NCBI RefSeq assembly: GCF_029873635.1
Contig: NC_080422.1
Span: forward strand, 10,385,764-10,449,763
DNA length: 64,000 bases
From: Malania oleifera
Taxonomy: Eukaryota > Streptophyta > Magnoliopsida > Santalales > Ximeniaceae
Direction: 5' to 3'
Shown here piece after piece: positions 1 through 12,900 of this stretch. The notes beneath the pieces are model-generated. The model saw only the letters and a program-made list of their open reading frames with translations, was not told where the DNA came from and did not search any database. The number at the start of each line of letters is the position of its first letter. The first letter of the stretch is position 1. The position numbers and the translations under genes are program-made.

Positions 1-977
1 TCGAGATCGGAAAGCTCGCCGGAGGTCAGATCGACATTTTTGGCAGCAACATAATCAAAAATATATTTTTGTTCCCACACTATACTAGTACAATGTGAGG
101 GTTATTAATTAAATTAATTGATGTACAAAATATTTGATTTAGATATTATAAGTATTTGGGTGATATCATTATTCTAAAGAATTAATGCTAAGAATACGAA
201 ACTTGACTAGTAAAGGAGAATCAGAAGTGTTTCCAAGAGGCCTAGCAAGGAAAGGTGGAATGGGGCCACCCTTTTTGTCGCTTTGCTTTTTATTATGGTA
301 TTATAACTATCGGGATAGTTCGTTCCGCTACAGATGATACCCGGATGGAGATGAGCATGCATATGAAGATTCACGATGGTTTAGACTAAGTCATAATGAT
401 CAAGAAATCATAAAAAAAGTATCGTTTAAAATTTACTATATGGTGTTTTTTAAAATTGTATTAAAAAAATTAAAATTTAGTACATGTGCCATTTATTTTT
501 TTGTGACTAATAGTGTGTATTCTCAAAGCTAGTGACGCTAAGTTTTTTTTTTCTTTAGTATATAAATGGACTTATTTATGTGATTTTACATAATTTCAAA
601 TTAATTAGTCAAAATATAAATAAAATTAAGAAGTTTTGTATGCTTAGTATTTGAGATGAAAAATAATTTTAAATTTCAAGAAATATGAGCGCATTTAAAA
701 ATCTCAGGACAGATGAGACCAAAAGTAAAAAATTTAAGAGAGGTTTTGCAATTTATTGTTTTTTAAAAAAATTTCACGGAAAAAGCTAAAAAGTAACTCT
801 TTTGATTATTGCCAAAACGGCGTCGGTCTATGCGGAGCCATTTGTTCGGCCTTTTTGCCCAACCCTTGTCCTCGTGACGCCTTCCCGTTTCCCTTTTCCC
901 GTTTCGAGCTCACCTCTCTGTGTCTCTCTGTACTTCGCCAAGAGCTCTGTCATGTGATCCCACGGTACAGTTGCCTC
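1..977. promoter_or_regulatory. Upstream region and 5' UTR of the WD40 gene; possible end of another gene at 1-54
   Basis: The first ~50 bases are much more GC-rich than what follows and read open in the + frame to a TAA at 52-54. They could be the last codons of an upstream gene, but 17 codons are too few to assign. Positions 55-760 are AT-rich with no coding signal. A TATA-like stretch lies near 558-568. Positions 850-977 are pyrimidine-rich (runs of CCCGTTTCCC and CTCTGTGTCTCT), as is common for plant 5' UTRs, and lead into the start codon at 978. The transcription start is not determined. Confidence 0.4.
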
Positions 978-3900
978 ATGAAGTGCCGATCCGTAGCCTG
1001 CGTCTGGTCTGCCTCACCTTTTCCTCATCGAGTCACCGCAACCGCCGTCCTCAGCCGCCCTCCAACTCTCTACACCGGCGGATCCGATGGCTCCATCATC
1101 TGGTGGACTCTCTCCGGCGACCCCTCCCACATGGTAATCCAATTATCCACTTTTTCTTGATAGCAACGCGTGGCTAGCCACTCGTTTGTTCGTTTTCCTG
1201 AGTTACAGTGCTGAATAGTTCTTTCAATTAATGATTTATTCCAACAATAAACCAAAAAAAATTAGTGCATGATGGAATTGGTGCTCGATTTCTTTAGTGT
1301 TTTATTAACGAAGTTCCTAACGTGACAGGAAATTAAACCAATGGCAATGTTGTGTGGCCATGCGGCGCCAATAGCCGATCTTGGTAATTGTTATCCCGTT
1401 GTTGTCTCCGGAGATGTTGTAGAAAATTCGAGTAACGTAGAAGTGAACTCTACCTTAGTCGACTCTGGTGCGCTGATAAGTGCATGTACTGATGGTGTGT
1501 TGTGTGTATGGAGCAGAGGCAGTGGGCATTGTCGGCGGAGAAGGAAATTGCCTCCTTGGGTGGGCAGTCCCTCTGTTGTTCGTACATTGCCATCGAAGCC
1601 AAGATATTTATGTATTGCGTGCTGTTTCGTTGATTCAGTCCATTCGCCTGAGCACCATTCTGCTGATCCTGCTGAAGGGTTTGAGGCTGAAGAGTATCAG
1701 CATAGAAAACCTCCCAAGTGCACTTTAATTATTGTTGACTCATACACACTTTCCATTGTGCAAACTGTTTTTAATGGGAATTTGTCAATTGGGCCATTGA
1801 AGTTCATGTCTGTAGTTTCTTCTGTTGAGGATAGGGAGAAGCAGTCTGCAATCATGGCCGATTCCTTTGGAAAGGTCCAACTGGTTCCGATTCTAAAGGA
1901 CTTCAACATGGATGGGGAAGGTGGGACTAGCTTGCATAAAAGTTCTTCTCTTCCGGAGACGAGCATTTGGGCAGATGGGTTGAGGGGGCGTGGAAAAATT
2001 GCATCAATTGCAAGCTGTGAGCAAATTTTTGCTCTTGTATATAAAACTTGCTGTGAATTTAGGCTAGTGGACAGTGGTACAATAATTGGCGAGATTTCTT
2101 TTACTGATAGTTGCCTTTTTTGTGAAGAAGGCTCTATTCAATCGCATGTTGTGGGGGGCATGTTTCTTGAAAGTGGTGATGCCGCGTCCAGTACCCAGGA
2201 TGCTAAACGGTTTGCCGTGTGGAATAACAGAGGTTCTGTGGTTGTGTATATACTATCCTATTTGAATGATATTTTTAAGTTTGAGCCTTTATTCGGAATC
2301 CCAGCTGTGTCTTGGCCCCTTGATGTCGAATTATCAATTTTTTTGGTTAACTTGAACTCCTTGCTTCTTCGTATTGTATCAATTTGCTTCCACATTGAAG
2401 AACCATTTTTGTGGAGTCCTCATGTCACAATCTGGTCGCTATGCCCGCAAGTTGATGACAATAGAAAATTGTGGCGACAGTGCAAAATGCTTGGAGAAGG
2501 TGGTTTTTTTGTTGACAGGGCTGTGACATCTACTTCTCTTTCCAAAATTGAGGGTCCCATGCATAATGTAGGCATGGAAACAACTAGCGGAGATATCAAT
2601 TTGGTTTCTGGACAAAGTTTTGTTCCAAGTTCAAAAAATGTAAATAATATATGGGAAGATAATGAAAATTCTGGTTTAATGCAAAAGGGGAGGATTGTGT
2701 CTTCATCGATGGTTATTTCTGAGTATATCCATACACCTTATGCCATTGTATATGGATTTTACAGTGGGGAAATAGAACTGGTACGATTTGATCAGTTTTT
2801 TCCTAGATTAGATTCTTCCAGTGGAAGTCCACGTCTTGAAATTGATTCGAATGAATCCATACAGTGTTTTTCTGGACATGTAGGTGCTGTACTATGTTTG
2901 GCAGCACATCAGATGGTGGGCATGTCCAAAGGATGGAGTTTCAATAAGGTGTTAATTTCAGGAAGCCTGGACTGCACGATTCGTATATGGGATCTTGATA
3001 CTAGCAACCTCATTTTAGTAATGCATCAACATGTTGCTCCAGTACGCCAAATAATCCTTCCTTCACCTCCAACAGAACGACCTTGGAATGATTGCTTTCT
3101 CTCTGTTGGAGAGGATTCATGTGTTGCTCTTGCTTCTCTCGAGACTTTGCGGGTGGAAAGAATGTTTCCTGGACACCCTAACTATCCTGCAAAAGTTGTG
3201 TGGGATGGTGCAAGAGGCTATATAGCTTGTCTCTGCCTGAATTATTCAGGAAACTCTGATGCTATTGATGTGCTATACATTTGGGACTTGAAAACAGGTG
3301 CTCGAGAGCGGATTCTTCGCGGCCCAGCTTCTCATTCAATGTTTGATCATTTCTGTAGAAGCATTACCATAAATTCCATAAGTGGCAGTGTATTAAGTGG
3401 AAATACTTCAGTTTCTTCATTACATCTTCCAATAATTGAAGATACAAGTTCAAAGAACACTGAAAAGCTGGTTACTTCGTTAAATATGGTCCCAAGCATA
3501 ACAAATATTACTGAGGCCAATGCGTCCCAAGCACATGCTAGTAAAGGAAACTCCTCAAAACCACTTGCAAGCAAACTGTCAATCCTGCAAGGCAACAATC
3601 ATCCTATAAAATGTTCTTGTCCTTTCCCTGGAATTGCTACTCTGAGTTTTGACCTTGCATCAGTGATGTCTTTTTTTCAGAAGCATGAGTCCATGGGAAC
3701 TAGTGGTTACAAACAAGAGAATACTCATGTGAAGGAGCAAAGCACTGGGACCTCGAGTCCCCACCATATGGCTATTGATGATGTTTCAGATTTACAGGGG
3801 ACCTTGGCTAGTGCAATAGAAGAGCATGACTGGGTGAGATCTCTTGAAGGATGCTTACTTCGATTTAGTTTATCCTTCTTGCACTTGTGGAATGTGGATT

Positions 3901-6900
3901 TTGAGCTTGATAAGTTGCTCATTACTGAAATGAAGTTAAAGAGGCCAGATAAATTTATTGTAGCTTCAGGTTTGCGAGGGGACAGTGGGTCTTTGACAGT
4001 GACATTTCCTGGTTTGGCTGCTACCCTTGAGGTATTTTGGATGAACTGTGTTGAATGTTGGGACTTTTCTGTTTGACTTCCTTCAATTTATTCTGAGATA
4101 CTGCTATTGATGTTTCAGCTTTGGAGATCATCATCAGAGTTCTGTGCCATGAGGTCACTAACAATGGTATCCCTTGCTCAGCGCATGATTAGTTTGTCAC
4201 AAACTAGTTCAGCAGCAAGCAGGTATTATAGTGTCTCCACCAAGAACTTACTGATAAAATCAGCTTACTTCCATTATGAAGGTCCTGAAATTTCATGTTG
4301 GCATCAATTTTTAATTTTTTTTTTATAAGGGGCAACTTTATTATTATTATTATTATTATTTCTACCAAACAGAGCAGAATGCCAAAACAGACCAGAGGGG
4401 CACAGCCTTTTGAAACCTGGGAGGAGAAGGCTATGAAAGGAAATGGCATACGAGCCCAAACCAAAATAGCAACACAAGGCAACCCAAACATACCCAAGCA
4501 AGAGGCTTTCACAACTCAGAACCATAGGCTACACTTGAGACAAAACTAAAAAGCCAATAGAATGGAAAACAAAAGCCAAAGCTTACAAAATCAGAAACAA
4601 AACAACCTGGCACCACAAGCAGCATCTTGCCATGAGCAACTAGTTCTCTGCCAAACATTTTGGCTCATAGAGTTTGATAATTGAATGGAGTTGGGGAACA
4701 CAAGTGAAATTCCTGGATATTTGTGACGACATTTTATTGGTTTTGAGGCCAAAACAACTTTGGTTCAGCACTAGTTCTCTGTAAAATGTTCTGATCCTTA
4801 GAGTTTGGTAATTGACTGGAGTTCGGGAACACAAATGAAATGCGCGGAAATTTCTGACACCATTTTGTTAGTTTTGATGCAAAAAAGCATTGGTTCTTTG
4901 TATTTGCAGCAAAGGTCTCTTTTTTCTTGTTGGAACAGCCTCCTCCTCTGTTGTGGCATCATCGACAAGTTCAAACATGTTTAATCTAAGAGAAAATACA
5001 CACTGGAAATCCTAGAATTGGAATACTAAACCTTCTTATTTCCTTTTCCACTATTGACCACACCAAGAAGAGCCAGTTTGCTGACTGTTAGATTGAGTTG
5101 ACGTGTTCTCACAAATAAAGATTGGTACGTTTTTAGGGACCCATTTACTTCGCAAACTTGTGCATTTACAACTAGAGTGGCCAAATGTTTTTTTGTTTTT
5201 TTGGGATATAAAAAGAAGCTATAGTAGATAGAATGAAGGGAAGATACAACATGCAGGAACAAGGAGTCCACCAAATAAAAACAAGAAAACCTCATAAGAA
5301 AAAGAAAAACAGAAAAAAAAAGAAAAAAAGAAAAACAAAAAAATACTAGTCAACCCTTTAACAAATAACACTACACAATGTTAACCAAGGAAACCCCTTT
5401 TCAACCCTTTTCCATCATAATTTACTGAGCTCTTCAATTTTTATAATTCCCTTTGTCTCTTCAACTTTCGACTTTTGCCACCATCCATGCGCTCTTCCTT
5501 TCCTGCAAAATCAGTCAACTTTTAAGCCCATTTTATCCAAAAGATCTTGTGCTTCTAAATCCTTCTTAGTAACCTCCTCCACAGGTGCAGGCAAAATTCC
5601 ATCCCTTCGCTACAAATTTTTAACCAGATCATCATTATCAAAGGTAGAAACTCCCTCAAGCCCTTGGATGGGCATAAGATAAAGCCCAATCTCTTCACAA
5701 GAATCCGAAACATACCCATTTTTTTCTCAAATCTCATCCAACAACAGACCCCCACCACACTCAATAATATCATCACTTTCTGAATCTGAGAAGTTCACCC
5801 CATTTCTTTCCCCCTTTTTCTTTACTGACTCCATAACTACGTCCAGCCTCCTCCTTATCATGCAAATCTTCCAAAATACTAAGCTCTCCTTTAGAATCTT
5901 TCTTTAATAACTTTGCCGCTGATCCACCAGATTTTTCTCTCATATCTTGAAACACCTTCCTCAATTCAGCACCCATACAAGCTGTCCTCCGATGAGAAAA
6001 AACCTTGTTTCCCTCAAATTTGTTATAATAGGTTGGCCAAATGTATTGTAATGGCTGCCAAGAAACCTTCACTTTAATTTCAATACCACTGTCATTACAC
6101 AAGTCTGATTATAAACCTTGTGCATTAAGAAGCAGGGTGGCCAGATAATTGTAATGGCTGCCAAGAAACCTGCCCTTTAATTTCAATAACACTATCATTT
6201 TCCAAGTTCAAATCTATGCAATCTAAACCTTGACACATGCCAAAGAATACACAAACACACTATGCTGATGTGACTTATAGCAGTTGTCACATCATCACGA
6301 CAATTAGGTCAACCAATGTCAATGGCAACATAGCTAAATCCTTTGGATGTCCAATATTGAAGAGGGACACTAAATAATTTTTCTTCAACACATTGACGGA
6401 TACTAGGGAGTTTGATTTTTGTTTATTTGAGGTGAGGCTGCCACAGTTTAAAGGCGGTCAATTTATCAGCAAAGAAGTAGAATCTGGAATGCAACACCTG
6501 ATATCTTACAGCTGCTTCTCCAAACTTGAAGATGTAAAACCCATTGTTAGTGGATCAAACATCCAATAAAGAGAATTTGTCCCCATAGGCAACGTGTGTT
6601 TATGAGGGAAGCAAGTAGGCTAAACATGTTTACAAATGCTAGTGAGTTTTACAATGATTGATAAACACTCACCTTCCTCTAAACTATTGTTATCCATTGA
6701 TTAACCAAATAATAAGGGAGCTTCACATCAAGTAAATGACCCAGAAGACACCCTTACCATTTCACCCACCTTTGAAACTTCTGTTGGTGACATAACAACC
6801 ACCTGCTCATTAGATGAATGCTTGATTAAATTTAAAGCTTGCTTATTGTCTTGTGTGTGTTTAAAGTGAGAACTCAAGTTCTACAAATTTAGAGGGTAAT

Positions 6901-9900
6901 CAAATTGAGAATTGTGCATATAACCTGGAAAAGCTGCTGATCCATTTTGCTACTTGGTCCAGATTTCCCTGGATGCAAACTTCTTAATTCTCTCCCTTCA
7001 AAACTGCCCACATTTAGATGTGAGCTGCCACAAGGGGTACTTGTGTAAACTAGAGGAAGCTTCAACAGATCCAAAATTTCCTTTCTACCAACAGGTTTAC
7101 CAATGCTATGGCAAGAAGGTCTGCTGACGGTGTTTACCCCTGACCGGAGCTGCGTGAGAGCCATGGCTATAGTGTGTGTGGACCATGTTTCATGCTCAAC
7201 TCAGTCAAATCTACTGTGATCGACACCTATCATGAGCTACAATATCCTTGGCTCAAACAGGAGCGACATGAGAGCGATTCTCCATCCTCAACTCGACTGA
7301 ATTTACCGTGGCTGCAGCACTAGCTTCATTACAGTCACTATAGAGTTGCAAACAAGATCAGGAAAAAGTTCTAGATTCTGGGGCTTTTATTCCTCTGTTT
7401 CCATCTCAAGCTTGGGTGAGCCTTGATGCTCATCATTGTAGGGTGCAAGGTGTGCAATAATCCTCTTCAGATGAACCCAGTTCCTCTCAAACAAACAATA
7501 GCTTTCTTCATCTGAACTCCTCAAATCTTCTTGTTCAGCAGAACTGTATTCACTGCTTCCCTACCAACATGAGAGATAAATAGTTGAAGCTTTGGTCGCT
7601 AAAAGCCTAAAACAACATAATTAAGGCTTAGGTTCACCCCCTCATGGCTAACGAAAGTAACTTTTAAAAAGGAACTAATAAAAAAGAGCTTATTCATGTT
7701 AGTGAAAAAATTGTTTGTCTTCCCGGTGAAAAAGGGAACAGTTAGAAAGAAAAAGCTAATCCTGAGTGTCCAGCAAAAATGCCTTGGGGACCAAAATGGA
7801 TGCCATTTAAAGAGATGTAAATATGTTCGAGTAATTTTGTAATATTAAAAAAAAAAAAAAAACTAGGGGCAACTGTGGAATAGAATAACCTGCTAGAAAA
7901 AAGCCACCTTTTATCTTTTAAAAACTTCAAATTTGTAACTTTTAAAAAACTCCCCATAAAAGCTAGAAGCAAGTTTTTTAAAAGTTGAAATGGTTGTTTA
8001 ACAGATGTGTTGCACCCAAATAGGGAAAGCTTACCGTCCAAAGCAATAGAGTTTGATCCCATCAGTTGAACTACATTTTCTTCTTCGTTCTCTTAGCCAA
8101 CTTGTACCTAGTTCCTTGTGTACTTGGAGGATTGGTTATTTACTTTCCTTAATATGTTTGAACTTTCCTTGTTGCTTTGAGATACTATGTTGAAAGATCT
8201 CTACTGCTGTTACTTTGGTCCTGTTTAACATGAAATTGATTCTTAAAATTTTGTGTAGGAAGTCTCTGGTACTTTGAAATTGAGCAATGCTAACAAAGTA
8301 CAAACTCCTTTATTATACTTTTTTCACCCTTTACTGCTGCGGCATTCTATAATGGGCTGTTGATTCCCTACAATGAGCAAACTTTTTAGAAAGAATGTCT
8401 GTGACATAACACATAAAGCATCGTGCAAGAGAGCATGAGTTGGGGTAAGAATTTAGAGTATAAATGGCTTTTTTCCTTGAAATTTTAAGGTGAAATTTCA
8501 TCAATTTTATTTAAAGTTTAAACTTTTGTCCTGATTCTCTACATTAGATATTTGTCTATCATAATGGCGATTACTCATGAATGAGGTTTAGTTAAGAATG
8601 TTGTTGTCATTGTCCGTCTCTCTCTTTTTTTTTTTTCTGACACTTTTGCATATACTACTGTGGTCTAGGCTTGTACAAGATATCATTGTCTTGTAACTTA
8701 CAGAATCATTAAGGTCAGAGCTGTTCTCTGCTTTTTCCCCAAAGAATTAAGTAATTGGATCCACATATTCTTTAAAACTTAGTAAGGTCACACAGTATTG
8801 TATTAAATATTAAATATATATGAAACATCTAGAACTATTATACAGAACAAGATTGTTATCATTTCATACAGATAATAGAGATTATGTGGCAATGACTTAT
8901 GGCGCCAGTTTATATGTATGTGTGTGTGTGTGTGTGTGTGTATTTCTGTTTGCTGTTTTAACACTGAATATTTTTCTCCTCCTATGTTACTGACTTGGTA
9001 TCTGAGGATATGAATTCTAAAATGATTATCATCCTTAAATGTTTCATTTTTAACATCCACTTGCAGTTTTGAGTTATTCTTTGGCTGAATCCTTATTGAA
9101 TATGTATTGTTTGCAGTGCTTTAGCAGCATTCTACACTCGTAATTTCGCTGAGAAAATTCCAGATATAAAGCCACCTTTACTCCAGGTTTGGTGTTCTAT
9201 TCTGATCATAAGTTTGTAATTGATATGGCTTTGAAAATTGGTATATTGGACCTAGTGTCAATATATTAGATTTTTTCTTTTTTTTCCTTTCAGAAGAGGT
9301 AGCTGGTTTTAAATTAGTCCCAACTAGTTCAGTAAAGAACATCTTGGGCTTTGGAAACCTTTTTTGATGCTTATTACAGAAGAGGTGGAGAATCTTACCT
9401 CTGTGATTGTTTTAAAAATGCCTTATGTTCTCTTCTCATTTTGATTGCCACTGCATAATGGCTTACTGCAATGAGTTACTTATGTACCTGAATGAAATAA
9501 TAAAGGTCAAGTTATGTTCCTTGCCTTGGGCATCTCTATCATGGAGATGTAGTATACATACAGACAAATTTTATTGGATCTTTCTCTGAGATATAGTATA
9601 CCAATATACATGCTTATCTCTCTCTGGGATATAGTATACCAATATGTATACATACATGTCTACTTTATGCAACGCATTCATTGGCTTTCCATTTTGTCTA
9701 AAAAGGACAATTATGAACAGCCAGTACCTCTGAATCAATTTTACAATGCAGCCTTTTAAAATAGAAACTTCTAAAACAGATTTTTTTTTTTTTTTTGATA
9801 AAAGTAGAGATTTTATTAAGAAAAAGAAGAAGTATAATAGGAAGCATAAAAAATCTTCCTTAAAAGATACAATAGAAAAAAAACCAAGAAATAAAACAGC

Positions 9901-12900
9901 AGCACCAGTCAATCATGCTGTAAATCCAAAAAAGAAAAACCTTTGAAACATTCTGCTGCAAAAGCCCATGAGAAGGCCATGTACTGAATCCTACCCAAAA
10001 GCATAATCAAAGACTTCCCTGTAAAAATACGACCTCTCTGCTCCAATCAAATCCTTAAAAAAACTGCAAAAGTTGCATACCTCCACAATGCACCTTCCAA
10101 AACCTGAAAAAAGAGATAGCCAACCAACAAATCCTCCACCAACTCCAAACACACCCAGCTCTCCTAATAAGCCAAAAAGATTCTTCCTCACCTTTAAGAA
10201 AAGGAGCAATGAAGGAGCAGGTGAGAAGCTGATTCTAAATTTTGAAAACTAAGAGAACTTGAAAGGCCTCCTACTCTGCAGCAGATTGTTATGGTTGACT
10301 CTATTAAGAGCAACCAACTAATAAAAGCGTTAATCTTAGAGGGGACTTTAGCCTTCCAAGTAGATCTAAAACAGAAACTAATAGGTAGAGGAGAAAAAAT
10401 TACTGTAATGTGAGTCTTAGGGCTATTACTGGATCTTTGAAATACCCCTAGGACAAGTATTGCAATTCCAAATGATTGCTATAGTACAATCTATATCTTT
10501 AGAGTAAAATGCTTGTTCAAAATTTTCCATCTTTAAAACCTGAAAGAAATTTAAGTATAGTCACATTATCATGTCTAATATAAGGTTTTAAGGTTTATGT
10601 TACCTGGAATGAGAATTAAAAAGGGGGATTAGTGCTGTCCATTTTAGATTTTTTTTTTTTTTTTTGATTTTTATCTTAATGTTTTTCCATTGTTTTCAAG
10701 AAACGGGGTCTTCCATCAGAAGTTTATGATCATCCACTGTTTTTATTTGGGCTAATTTGTTATATTATGATATCCACTTAATTGCTTTGAGGTTGGAATT
10801 TGAATACATTTGATACTGTTATTTTGGATTCTTATTTGGTTGTTGATTCTTTTATGTGCTTGATCATTTGATATATGCTTTACAGCTTTTGGTGAGTTTT
10901 TGGCAAGATAAAAGTGAACATGTACGTATGGCTGCACGCTCTTTATTCCATTGTGCTGCTTCACGGGCCATCCCACTTCCCCTGTGCAGTCAAAAAGCAT
11001 TTGACCATGCAAAATTTGTGAGCTTTAGACATGGAATGGAAGAAAATGAAAACAGAAGTAACAAAGAGGAAACATCCACAGCCATGATCGATTCTGACAG
11101 AATTCCAGAATCACGAATATCTCAGCTTGAGGAATCTAAAATACTTGCATGGCTAGAATCATATGAAGTACAAGACTGGATTTCATGTGTTGGGGGGACA
11201 AGCCAAGATGCAATGACATCTCATATCATTGTTGCTGCGGCATTGGCAATCTGGTACCCTAGCCTTGTGAAACCAGGTCTTTCCATATTGGCTGTTCATC
11301 CATTAGTCAAGTTGGTTATGGCCATGACTGAGAAATACAGTTCAACTGCAGCAGAACTTCTGGCAGAAGGCTTGGAGAGTACATGGAAGGCAGGCATTGG
11401 TCTTGAAATACCTCGTTTGATTGGTGATATATTCTTCCAAATAGAGTGTGTGAGTGGTGCATCTAACAACCTAGCTTCTCAAAAATCAGCTGCATCTGAC
11501 ACAATTCGGGAGACTTTGATTGGGATTCTTCTTCCAAGTTTGGGAATGGCTGATATACCAGGTTTTCTAAGTGTAATAGAAAGCCAAATTTGGTCGACCG
11601 CGTCTGATTCACCTGTTCATTTAGTATCGCTTATGACTCTTATCAGGGTTGTGCGTGGTTCTCCAAAAAGCTTGGCTCAGTACCTTGATAAGGTTTGTAG
11701 AGCAAATCCTTCCATGCCAACAGTTCTCCATTTTCATTTGCAAGGGAAAACATATATTAGATGCACTGCAAAACAATGAGAATTCTGAATTGACCTTATG
11801 GTAGACTCATCATCTCTCACACCATTCAACAATGCTGAAACACAGTATCGAAGGTCTTACAATTTATTTTATCTGGACTGGAGTATAATGTGTCTAGTTT
11901 AATCTTTGCTCATCAATTTAACAAATTCATATATCAGGTTTGACTATTAAATGTTGTGTCTTCATACTGAAAGACAATACATTGTACTGTGTTGGTATAC
12001 TTGATTGGATGCAGTTAGATTTATAATGGAAATTGATACTGTCATCAATCATGACAATAGCAAGATATGAATTAGACACATTTTTTAAGTTCTATATGCT
12101 TTTCCGTTCCACTGTTTTTTTTCATTCATGTTAGTTATATCTCATGTGCATTGTTGCTTTATATATTTTGATTAATTGAAACGTGATTTTTGGCTTCCAA
12201 ACTCTTGTTCTCAAAATGCTTGAAACATGACATGCTAAGGCATTGTTTTTATATATTTTGTTTAATTGAAACATTATTTTTGCCTTCCTAACTGTTCTCA
12301 AAATGCTTGAAATGTACCCCACATTTGTCATCAGATTTTCCTTTCTTTGGAATATTGAATTTTAATTTACTGAAGTTGAATTGATTAGTAGTTTCTTTTG
12401 TTTTGTTTTGTATTTTTGTTTTTTTTCCCGTTTGCTTTTTTAGGGTGGATGGAGAGGGAAAAAAAGTGCCGAAGAGATTTAATTTTCCCTTGGAGAGGCA
12501 CCAATTTGTGCATTCAATCTATTTTTAATATCCTTTTAAAATTCAAATCCTTAAAACCTGGTCACAAAGTTTTAAAAATAGATAGAGGAATCAGTCTAAT
12601 GAAGAATTCAATATTATATCTTTTTACAAACCATGTAAGTGAATTAGATATTTCTTTATTGGTACCTACAGATAGTTTTTATAAACCATGTAAGTGTATT
12701 AGATATTTCTTTATTGGTACCTACACATAGGAAGCTTTGTCCTGATTTGAGGGACATCCTGTGCATAGGATTTTTTATCTTGTCCTCCTTGTAATCTCTT
12801 TTCTACTATTCTTCAATTATGTTCTTTGTTTATCTAGAAAAACATAATTTCCATTTAGGCTATGTTTGGCTTGCTGAGACACGTACAAGAAAACTGTTAG

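Larger units (their letters stand above)
4223..9116 (+). other. Intron 3 of the WD40 gene (4.9 kb), loaded with repeats
   Basis: A long intron between the exon ending GCAAGCAG and the exon starting TGCTTTAGCAGC. It holds a candidate LINE 3' end (about 4313-4620), a tandem duplication (4636-4896), a degraded antisense LINE ORF1-like stretch (about 5530-7330) and a TG microsatellite (8920-8941). The rest, 7330-8900, is AT-rich with no recognised coding content. Confidence 0.85.

Noticed and set aside
1-54. 17 open codons ending in TAA as the 3' end of another gene
   Set aside because: Composition suggests coding DNA, but the stretch is too short to name or confirm and could equally be minus-strand or non-coding.
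756-977. In-frame extension upstream of the WD40 start codon
   Set aside because: There is no upstream ATG in this frame; the ATG at 978 directly precedes conserved sequence and the upstream text is C/T-rich UTR.
7742-8062. 106-codon minus-strand frame
   Set aside because: It lies in an intron, is AT-rich and includes an oligo-A run; no domain or homologue recognised.
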